A DNA stretch of 6,025 nt from CBFDCQ01 sp965603355. GTDB lineage: Bacteria; Hydrogenedentota; CAZGCA01; CBFDCQ01. The notes below the pieces were generated by a model. The model was not told the DNA's origin and ran no database searches. It was given only the letters and a program-made list of their open reading frames with translations. Each line of letters opens with the position of its first letter. Position 1 is the first letter of the stretch. Location of the stretch: contig CBFDCQ010000122.1 of NCBI GenBank assembly GCA_965603355.1, forward strand, positions 1 to 6,025. The letters are read 5' to 3'. Shown piece after piece: positions 1-4,414 of this stretch. A program made the position numbers and the translations under genes.

Positions 1-2
1 TA

Positions 3-158
3 GACCACGCGATCGAGTTCTCGACAATACTCAAGGCGCTCATTTCGCACGTCCAGATCAACAACAACTACACGGAGAGCGACACGCTTCAGCTCGTTAG
101 GTTGATGAAAAGATACGGGCTCGTCAAAGACCTGCAGATGGAATTTCTATTCCGCTGA
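3..158 (+). CDS. C-terminal fragment of an unidentified protein (5' end outside window)
   Basis: An open frame of 51 codons enters from the left edge and stops at TGA 156-158. The residues have normal protein-like composition, with a hydrophobic/basic amphipathic run near the end (VRLMKRYGLVKDLQMEF) and a short polar stretch (NNNYTESDT). No signal peptide, membrane segment or catalytic motif can be judged from so short a piece. I do not recognise the family. It lies in the same direction as proC but is separated from it by about 170 bp of hairpin repeats, so a shared operon is uncertain. It could be a chance open frame at the edge, but its codon use looks like that of its neighbours. Confidence 0.55.
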   Translation, partial: DHAIEFSTILKALISHVQINNNYTESDTLQLVRLMKRYGLVKDLQMEFLFR

Positions 159-169
159 CGTGATCGATG

Positions 170-193
170 GTGGGGCGGACATTCCTGTCCGCC
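170..193 (+). repeat. REP-like hairpin element 1 (GTGG variant)
   Basis: The 24-nt element begins GTGG. It has perfect 8-bp arms GGCGGACA (174-181) and TGTCCGCC (186-193) around the loop TTCC. The layout is the same as the GTAG-headed elements nearby, with the head changed to GTGG. It lies 11 bp after the upstream stop codon and could also slow transcription there, but there is no T-tract, so I do not call it a terminator. Confidence 0.7.
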
Positions 194-202
194 ATCGGAG
201 GT

Positions 203-227
203 GTAGGGGAGGCCCTCGTGGCCTCCC
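203..227 (+). repeat. REP element 2, subfamily A (GTAG head)
   Basis: The 25-nt element has a GTAG head (203-206), 8-bp perfect arms GGGAGGCC (207-214) and GGCCTCCC (220-227), and loop CTCGT. It has the same head, length and loop as the element at 4198-4222, but the inner arm positions differ with compensation on both sides. It forms an inverted pair with the next element. Confidence 0.8.
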
Positions 228-249
228 GCCGGGAAATAGACGAGTTCAC

Positions 250-274
250 GGGAGGGTACAAGCCCCTCCCCTAC
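250..274 (-). repeat. REP element 3, subfamily A, inverted
   Basis: Read on the - strand, this is a GTAG head followed by arms GGGAGGGG and ACCCTCCC around loop CTTGT, 25 nt in all. Seven arm pairs are perfect and the innermost is a G/A mismatch. It faces element 2 across a 22-bp spacer, like the inverted REP pairs (BIMEs) of enterobacteria and pseudomonads. Confidence 0.75.
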
Positions 275-281
275 AGGAAAG

Positions 282-304
282 GTAGGGCGGGCGTCCCGCC
301 CGCC
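282..304 (+). repeat. REP element 4, subfamily B (GTAG head, GC-only arms)
   Basis: The 23-nt element has a GTAG head, arms GGCGGGC (286-292) and GCCCGCC (298-304), and loop GTCCC. A register of GGGCGGG/CCCGCCC with a 3-nt loop is also possible. With flanking bases (280-306) it is identical over 27 bp to the reverse complement of 4251-4277. It ends 16 bp before the proC Shine-Dalgarno sequence, so its hairpin lies in the probable proC leader. Confidence 0.8.
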
Positions 305-331
305 GGAGGACGGCGGCGTTAAGGAGTAGCG

Positions 332-1138
332 ATGGGTAACAGGATTGGGTTCATAGGTGCAGGAAACATGGGCACGGCCATCATGCGCGGGTTGGTTGCC
401 GCAGAGATGGTGACGCCACAGGATATCACCGCCGTAGATGTTGATGAAACGCAGCTCGAGAAGGTTGCCGCCGATCCCGGTGTGAACATCGCCTCGGACC
501 TGGAAACGCTCGCCGGCGCCAGCGACGCTATCGTTGTCGCCGTGAAACCGCAATCCATGGCGGACCTTTTGCGCGACCTGGCACCTCACGTCAGGCCATC
601 TCACCTTATGATCTCGATAGCGGCGGGTATCTCCACCGGTTTCATTGAGGAGCGGTTGGGCGGAGAGGTGCGAGTCGTGCGCGTCATGCCGAACACACCC
701 GCAATGGTAGGGACGGGGGCAACAGCGCTGTGCAGCGGCGCGCGGGCTACGGACGCCGACATGGAGTTCGTGATGCGCCTGTTCTCCGCGGTAGGTACCG
801 CAGTAGTCTTTGATGAGGAACAGATGCATGCCGTCACTGCGCTGAGCGCGAGCGGACCGGCCTACTTCTTCTATCTTGTGGAGAAGCTCACGAAAGCGGC
901 TGTCGAACAGGGTCTTTCGGCGGAAGAGGCGGGCGCTCTGGCGTGCCAGACATTCTATGGAGCGGCCAAACTGCTGCGCGAGACAGGCGCCGCGCCGGGG
1001 GATCTTCGTGCGCGCGTCACCTCGAAGGGAGGTACAACGCAGGCGGCTCTGGCGGTGTTCGATGCGGAGCACTTTGAAAACATCGTATCTCAAGCTGTCT
1101 CGGCGGCCGTTGCGAGGTCGAAGGAACTCGGGAAATAA
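332..1138 (+). CDS. proC: Pyrroline-5-carboxylate reductase
   Basis: ProC catalyses the last step of proline synthesis in the cytoplasm, reducing 1-pyrroline-5-carboxylate to L-proline with NAD(P)H. The 268-residue product has the usual family length. The N-terminal Rossmann dinucleotide-binding loop is GAGNMG (9-14). VKPQ (71-74) and RVMPNTPAMVG (117-127) are typical ProC motifs. The C-terminal dimerisation domain carries ALSASGPAYFF (170-180) and the family signature region VTSKGGTTQAAL (229-240). The ATG is chosen because AAGGAG (320-325 region) lies at good spacing and the Rossmann strand starts at once. divIVA follows after 18 bp, so the two are probably cotranscribed. ProC next to cell-division genes including divIVA is a well-known arrangement in Gram-positive genomes. 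The leader contains hairpin repeats, and I see no clear promoter there. Confidence 0.97.
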   Translation: MGNRIGFIGAGNMGTAIMRGLVAAEMVTPQDITAVDVDETQLEKVAADPGVNIASDLETLAGASDAIVVAVKPQSMADLLRDLAPHVRPSHLMISIAAGISTGFIEERLGGEVRVVRVMPNTPAMVGTGATALCSGARATDADMEFVMRLFSAVGTAVVFDEEQMHAVTALSASGPAYFFYLVEKLTKAAVEQGLSAEEAGALACQTFYGAAKLLRETGAAPGDLRARVTSKGGTTQAALAVFDAEHFENIVSQAVSAAVARSKELGK

Positions 1139-1156
1139 TCCATCGGGAGGGAGATC

Positions 1157-1678
1157 ATGGAGGAGGAAACCTCAAGAGAGAAGAGAATGCTGGTCGAGGT
1201 GCTCGGCGAACCGGTAGCCCTGGCGCCGAGCGACCTGTATGATACAAAGTTCAAGCGTGTTCCTTTGGGATACAAACCGCGCGACGTCAGGTCCTGCCTG
1301 GATACTGTCGCCGACGATATCGAACGGTTGATAGAGCAGAACCGGCGGCTCAGGTTCCAGGTCGAGCAGTTGCAGGACCAACTTTCCGAGTACCGACGCA
1401 CGGAGGAAAGCCTGAAGAACGCGCTGGTCTCCTCCGAAAAACTCCGTTCCGAGATCCTTAACGAGGCAAAGAAGGAAGGCGAACTTATCATTGACGAGGC
1501 ACGACTCGAAGCCAAACAGATATACCAGCAGGCGGAACAAGCTCGCGTGGAGATCAACCAGGAGGTCGCGAGACTCGCCCTTCAGAAGGAGCGGTTCAAG
1601 GCGGAGTTCGGAGCCCTTCTGGATGCACACCGGGAGATGTTGAAAAAGGATATCGGCACCGGCACGGACGAAGGATAA
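1157..1678 (+). CDS. divIVA: DivIVA-domain coiled-coil protein (cell pole/septum organiser)
   Basis: DivIVA proteins bind curved membrane at poles and septa and recruit division, segregation or cell-wall factors. The 173-residue product aligns along its length with Bacillus subtilis DivIVA as I recall that sequence. An N-terminal lipid-binding domain (about 22-64: LAPSDLYDTKFKRVPLGY, then PRDVRSCLDTVADDIERLI) is followed by a long charged coiled coil (about 60-165). That coil includes the conserved block EILNEAKKEGELIIDEARLEA (near 99-119) and ends FGALLDAHREMLKKD. It lacks the long acidic tail. A strong GGGAGGGAG lies just before the ATG. One oddity is that the two residues aligned with the membrane-inserting F17-R18 of B. 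subtilis are P36-L37 here. Membership of the family is clear; the partners are unknown. Confidence 0.9.
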   Translation: MEEETSREKRMLVEVLGEPVALAPSDLYDTKFKRVPLGYKPRDVRSCLDTVADDIERLIEQNRRLRFQVEQLQDQLSEYRRTEESLKNALVSSEKLRSEILNEAKKEGELIIDEARLEAKQIYQQAEQARVEINQEVARLALQKERFKAEFGALLDAHREMLKKDIGTGTDEG

Positions 1679-1693
1679 ATGCCGCAGAGGACA

Positions 1694-1719
1694 CGGGGCT
1701 CAGGGAACAGTCCGCCCCG
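1694..1719 (-). repeat. Degenerate REP-like hairpin upstream of the RAYT gene
   Basis: CGGGGC (1694-1699) pairs with GCCCCG (1714-1719), and a short inner GGA/TCC pair is possible. On the - strand it begins with a GGGGCGGAC-like arm resembling element 1. No GTAG head is visible. It lies in the 84-bp gap between divIVA and the transposase gene, where a flanking REP would be expected. It may be a decayed copy or a chance GC-rich inverted repeat. Confidence 0.35.
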
Positions 1720-1762
1720 CCGCACCGCTATGAATCCCCGTTGAACATGGGGCGAGCTTGAA

Positions 1763-2362
1763 ATGATGCGCGAAGGGCAAATGCATTGCCGCCGGTCAAT
1801 TCGTTTGAGGGAATACGACTACTCGCAGGAAGGGGCGTATTTCGTGACAGTCTGTACGCGCAGCCACATATTGTGGCTGGGCATTCGCGAGATCAGTGAA
1901 ATTGTGCAGAAACAATGGTTCTGGCTGGCGGAACGGTACGGGCGCGTTGAGTTGGACGAATTTATCATAATGCCGAATCATATCCACGGAATATTGGTGC
2001 TTGTTGACGATCGTAGGGGCGGTTCGGGAACCGCCCTCAGGAAACGGAAGCCATTGGGGCGGCTGGTTGGCGCGTTTAAGACGACATCAGCGAGATCGAT
2101 TCATGACTCCGGTCACCGGTCTTTCGCCTGGCAGCGCAACTATTACGAGCGGGTCATCCGCAACGAGGATGAACTGAACCGGATTCGAGAGTACATCATC
2201 GCAAATCCGTTACAATGGGAGTTGGATCGGGAGAATCCCGACTCTGCGAATTACAACATGGATTACAATCTTTATATGGACGGGGTATATGCGGGCGGTT
2301 CCCGAACCGCCCCTACGAAACCGGCCGCACCAACCGGCGAAGGGGCTGGCTGGACTGGCTGA
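1763..2362 (+). CDS. REP-associated tyrosine transposase (RAYT; Y1/HUH family)
   Basis: RAYTs are single-copy relatives of the IS200/IS605 transposases that nick and move short REP hairpins. The 199-residue product begins with the family hallmark RRSIRLREYDYSQEGAYFVTVCT (about 10-32). The metal-binding HUH motif is HIH within MPNHIHGI (70-77). The catalytic tyrosine is in the helix WQRNYYERVIR (Y127 or Y128), followed by NEDELNRIREYIIANPLQW, all typical of the family. ATG 1763 or 1766 gives the usual short lead before RRSIRL; ATG 1781 is possible. The gene is intact in frame, but two REP hairpins lie inside it: 2013-2036 encodes part of the loop 84-92, and 2293-2316 encodes 177-185 of an extra C-terminal tail. 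Its codons look richer in A/T than those of the flanking genes, suggesting acquisition. No terminal inverted repeats or target duplication are visible. Confidence 0.92.
   Translation: MMREGQMHCRRSIRLREYDYSQEGAYFVTVCTRSHILWLGIREISEIVQKQWFWLAERYGRVELDEFIIMPNHIHGILVLVDDRRGGSGTALRKRKPLGRLVGAFKTTSARSIHDSGHRSFAWQRNYYERVIRNEDELNRIREYIIANPLQWELDRENPDSANYNMDYNLYMDGVYAGGSRTAPTKPAAPTGEGAGWTG
2013..2036 (+). repeat. REP element, subfamily C, inside the RAYT gene
   Basis: The 24-nt element has a GTAG head (2013-2016) and perfect 9-bp arms GGGCGGTTC and GAACCGCCC (2017-2025 and 2028-2036) around GG. It is in frame within the transposase gene, between the HUH motif and the conserved KPLGRLVGAFKT segment. 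Together with base 2012 it is identical over 25 bp to the reverse complement of 2293-2317. Confidence 0.85.
2293..2316 (-). repeat. REP element, subfamily C, inverted, in the RAYT 3' end
   Basis: The 24-nt element, read on the - strand, has a GTAG head (2313-2316 on the + strand reads CTAC), 9-bp perfect arms and a GG loop. It is an exact inverted copy of 2013-2036. It encodes AGGSRTAPT of the transposase tail, beyond the point where the family's conserved region ends. Confidence 0.85.
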
Positions 2363-2422
2363 AGGGTCGTCACGCGCTGTCTTTCTCGGCAGCCGGGCAA
2401 TCCGAGGAAGGTGGAGAAGAAA

Positions 2423-3175
2423 ATGCATGCCGGTTTGAAGAAATGCTTCAAGGCAATGTCGATAGCCGTCATGGCGACAATGGTCTGCACTTCGGGCGGA
2501 TCCGCATACTGCACGGCCGATACGGACAAAGTGCTGGACAAGTTCCTCGAGGAATTCGTCGCCAAACGCGCGAAACTGCTCGATTACTCCGCCAGGTTCA
2601 CCCAAATCAAGAAATCCGCCCTCTTTGACGAGGAGGAAACGTCCAAAGGGAGGGTCTTCTACCTGCGACCCGCCAGGATTCTCTGGGACTACCGATCTCC
2701 CGACGCGATGCAGCTTCTCGTCAAAGATCGTGTCCTGTCTATCTACATCAAGGAGCTGGAACAGTTGGAGATTCACGATTTCACCCGTGAGAAACAGATG
2801 CCGGGACTTTTCCTCGGCTTTGACGAATCTCCGAAGGAACTGAAAGAGTTGTATAACATCGCTTTGGTCGATCCGGGCGAGGGCGAGAAGGGCACATGCG
2901 TCAAGCTGGTACCGAAAACCGAGGAACTGCAGTCGTACTTTACATCCGTCCAACTCTGGCTGCGACCGGAAGATTTTGCCATATACAGGATACTCATCAC
3001 CGATCCGGAAGAGGAAGGGCAAACCTCGATCAACCTGGACAATATACGGGTAAACAGGAAGATCCGCGAGAATGTGTTCGAGCTCAAAGTGCCCGAAGGT
3101 ACGGACATTATAGAATATCCCCATGGTGAGGAGGAGGTTGAGGAGATCGCGTTACCGCCCGACGAGACCGGGTAG
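2423..3175 (+). CDS. lolA: LolA-like outer-membrane lipoprotein carrier protein
   Basis: LolA is the periplasmic chaperone that takes lipoproteins from the LolCDE complex to the outer membrane. The 250-residue product has a basic start and hydrophobic core (KKCFKAMSIAVMATMV, 6-21) ending in SGGSAYC, a probable signal peptide. No lipobox is seen. Family features follow: ARFTQ (57-61), GRVFYLRPARILWDY (76-90; strands with the conserved R-P of LolA), a LLVKDRVLSIY segment (98-108) and the later strands VQLWLRPEDFAIYRI (176-190) and SINLDNIRVN (202-211). ATG 2423 is preferred to an upstream GTG at 2411 because GGTGGAG (2410-2416) is well spaced for the ATG. The length is somewhat above the E. coli protein, with an acidic tail (EEEVEEIALPPDE). 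It is the first gene of a tight run with the next two. A LolA/LolB-fold relative with another cargo is possible. Confidence 0.85.
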   Translation: MHAGLKKCFKAMSIAVMATMVCTSGGSAYCTADTDKVLDKFLEEFVAKRAKLLDYSARFTQIKKSALFDEEETSKGRVFYLRPARILWDYRSPDAMQLLVKDRVLSIYIKELEQLEIHDFTREKQMPGLFLGFDESPKELKELYNIALVDPGEGEKGTCVKLVPKTEELQSYFTSVQLWLRPEDFAIYRILITDPEEEGQTSINLDNIRVNRKIRENVFELKVPEGTDIIEYPHGEEEVEEIALPPDETG

Positions 3176-3569
3176 TTATGCCCTTCTGGTACGGCTGCCC
3201 AAGTCTCGCACCGTCCGCGTAGGCAAGCTCGGGACGTTTAAGTTTCCCCGCGGCTATTACGTATATACCGGAAGTGCCATGTCGGGTCTGGATGGGCGCA
3301 TCGGGTACCATCTCAGAAAGAAACCAAGGCCGCGATGGCATGTGGATTTTCTGATCGGCGCACCCGGCGCGCGGGTCGAACAACACGTCGAGTGGGAAAC
3401 GCCGACGCGCTCGGAATGCTCCCTGAACCAGCGGTTTTTGCGCGCTGATGGCGCGGCGGTGCCGGTGAAAGGTTTCGGGTCGTCAGATTGCAGGGCGGGT
3501 TGTCCCGCTCACCTCGTCTATTTCAAAAAGAAGCCCGATATCGAGAAGATAGCGGAAAAGAGCGCGTAA
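3123..3569 (+). CDS. DUF123 / GIY-YIG-like small protein
   Basis: This matches the DUF123 family, a GIY-YIG-nuclease-like domain found alone or fused to endonuclease III in other bacteria and archaea. Its cellular role is not settled. With ATG 3123 it has 148 residues. PGSYALLV (16-23) stands for the first 'GIY' strand, and GTFKFPRGYYVYTGSA (37-52) for the 'YIG' strand. R59 and HLR (63-65) follow, then WHVDFLI (72-78), EC (98-99) and GFGSSDC with CPAHL (117-131), all family-typical. The start lies inside lolA (53-bp overlap). TTG 3138 behind GAGGAGGAGG is an alternative and would cut the overlap to 38 bp. No start exists between the lolA stop and PGSYALL, so overlap is required. The maf start is 2 bp beyond its stop, suggesting translational coupling. 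Confidence 0.88.
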   Translation: MVRRRLRRSRYRPTRPGSYALLVRLPKSRTVRVGKLGTFKFPRGYYVYTGSAMSGLDGRIGYHLRKKPRPRWHVDFLIGAPGARVEQHVEWETPTRSECSLNQRFLRADGAAVPVKGFGSSDCRAGCPAHLVYFKKKPDIEKIAEKSA

Positions 3570-3571
3570 CG

Positions 3572-4177
3572 ATGAGCTTTGTACTTGCTTCCAGCTCGCC
3601 CAGACGCGAGCAGTTGCTCAAATCGCTCGACGTACAGTTCGCGATTGTGAAACCTACCGCTGAGGAGAGCGACGGCGACGGTTCGCCTCCGGAAGAGGTC
3701 GTCAAAGCGAACAGCGAGGCGAAAGCGCGTTCCGTCGCCGAAAACCGCACGGGCGACAGCCTGATACTGGGCGCTGATACCCTCGTGTTTCTCGACAAGA
3801 GGGTGCTCGGCAAACCGCGTGACATCACGGAAGCACGGGAGATGCTCCAGGCGCTCTCCGGCAGACAGCATTTCGTCTACACAGGTTTGACGCTGATTCA
3901 ACTCGGTACCGGCGCGGTTTTGACGGATTTCGAGCGAACCGCCGTCACATTCCGCCAACTTTCAGATGCAGATATCGACCTGTACCTTCAGGCGGTGTCG
4001 CCTCTCGACAGAGCCGGAGCGTACACTGTGGAAGGTGTCGGCAGCCTTCTCGTCGAACGGTTCGAGGGCTGCTACTTCAACGTGGTCGGCCTGCCGCTCG
4101 TCAAGCTCGACGAGATGTTACGCTCTCTGGGGGTGAACCTCTTCGCTCCCCCGTTCCTGCCGCCAAGTACGGAATGA
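3572..4177 (+). CDS. maf: Maf family nucleoside triphosphate pyrophosphatase
   Basis: Maf proteins hydrolyse (d)NTPs, including non-canonical or modified ones, to monophosphate and pyrophosphate. Different subfamilies prefer dTTP/UTP or modified nucleotides such as m7GTP. They act in the cytoplasm and are linked to house-cleaning of nucleotide pools and to septum control. The 201-residue product has all the family marks: LASSSPRREQLL (5-16), GADTLV (67-72), GKP (80-82), LSGRQHFVYTG (95-105), DRAGAYTVEGVG (146-157) and FNVVGLP (169-175). The 'AGAY..(Q/E)G' form is closer to the dTTP/UTP (YhdE) type than to the YceF type. This subfamily choice is an inference. The ATG is set by the SSSPRR motif; a reading frame extends upstream to 3488 but overlaps the previous gene and lies outside the family length. 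The Shine-Dalgarno signal is weak, consistent with coupling to the gene ending at 3569. Confidence 0.95.
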   Translation: MSFVLASSSPRREQLLKSLDVQFAIVKPTAEESDGDGSPPEEVVKANSEAKARSVAENRTGDSLILGADTLVFLDKRVLGKPRDITEAREMLQALSGRQHFVYTGLTLIQLGTGAVLTDFERTAVTFRQLSDADIDLYLQAVSPLDRAGAYTVEGVGSLLVERFEGCYFNVVGLPLVKLDEMLRSLGVNLFAPPFLPPSTE

Positions 4178-4197
4178 TCTCACTGTGGTCATCTTCT

Positions 4198-4222
4198 GTA
4201 GGGGAGGGTCTCGTACCCTCCC
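4198..4222 (+). repeat. REP element 5, subfamily A
   Basis: The 25-nt element has a GTAG head (4198-4201), perfect 8-bp arms GGGAGGGT and ACCCTCCC, and loop CTCGT. The loop and head match element 2 exactly, while two inner arm pairs differ with compensation. It lies 20 bp after the maf stop. Confidence 0.8.
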
Positions 4223-4224
4223 GC

Positions 4225-4249
4225 GGGAGCCCGCGAGGGGCTCCCCTAC
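4225..4249 (-). repeat. REP element 6, subfamily A, inverted
   Basis: On the - strand this is a GTAG head, arms GGGAGCCC and GGGCTCCC (8 bp, perfect) and loop CTCGC. It is separated from element 5 by only 2 bp, giving a tight inverted pair that could fold as two adjacent hairpins or one long imperfect one. Confidence 0.8.
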
Positions 4250-4252
4250 ACC

Positions 4253-4275
4253 GGCGGGCGGGACGCCCGCCCTAC
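4253..4275 (-). repeat. REP element 7, subfamily B, inverted
   Basis: This is the exact inverted copy of element 4. With flanks, 4251-4277 equals the reverse complement of 280-306 over 27 bp. It closes the three-element cluster between maf and the epimerase promoter. Confidence 0.8.
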
Positions 4276-4306
4276 CTGCGAAAACGGTTTTTCCGCACGA
4301 TGGAAA

Positions 4307-4336
4307 TTGATTTCGGGGCGCTCCCGGTGTTATGAT
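4307..4336 (+). promoter_or_regulatory. Sigma-70-like promoter for the epimerase gene
   Basis: A -35-like TTGATT (4307-4312) and a -10-like TATGAT (4331-4336) are separated by 18 bp. Transcription would start near 4343, leaving a leader of about 70 nt with AGGAAGGA (4397-4404) before the ATG at 4415. It lies just downstream of the REP cluster, which separates this unit from the lolA-maf run. Confidence 0.55.
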
Positions 4337-4414
4337 ACCCGAACACGAACTCAAATCGATCTGTGCCGGGATGAATCTGCAGTTTTGCGGGACATTAGGA
4401 AGGATACGCTTACT

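Noticed and set aside
170..193. Rho-independent terminator
   Set aside because: The stem is strong but is followed by CATCGGAGG, without a T-run. The same layout recurs in the other REP elements, so it is classed as a repeat.
170..304. CRISPR array
   Set aside because: The repeats are short palindromes of differing sequence, in mixed orientation and with unequal short spacers. There is no constant repeat-spacer unit and no cas gene.
89..1093. Long - strand open frame opposite proC
   Set aside because: It is the antisense shadow of a certain gene, made open by strong GC bias at third codon positions. Its product is Arg/His/Cys-rich, and the part over 159-331 is simply translated REP repeats.
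2227..2241. 6-bp perfect hairpin TCGGGA-GAA-TCCCGA inside the RAYT gene
   Set aside because: It is short, has no GTAG head, and lies in ordinary coding sequence, so chance is sufficient.
2210..3124. Long - strand open frame opposite lolA
   Set aside because: It is antisense to a well-supported gene, has no recognisable domain, and reads through an inverted REP and the end of the transposase gene.
3488..3571. N-terminal extension of Maf from an upstream in-frame start
   Set aside because: It overlaps the conserved CPAHL end of the DUF123 gene in another frame and lies before the invariant SSSPRR start of the Maf family.
4279..4295. Short palindrome-like CGAAAACGGTTTTTCCG as operator or terminator
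   Set aside because: The symmetry is imperfect and A/T-run based, and there is no second copy or partner gene to support an operator.
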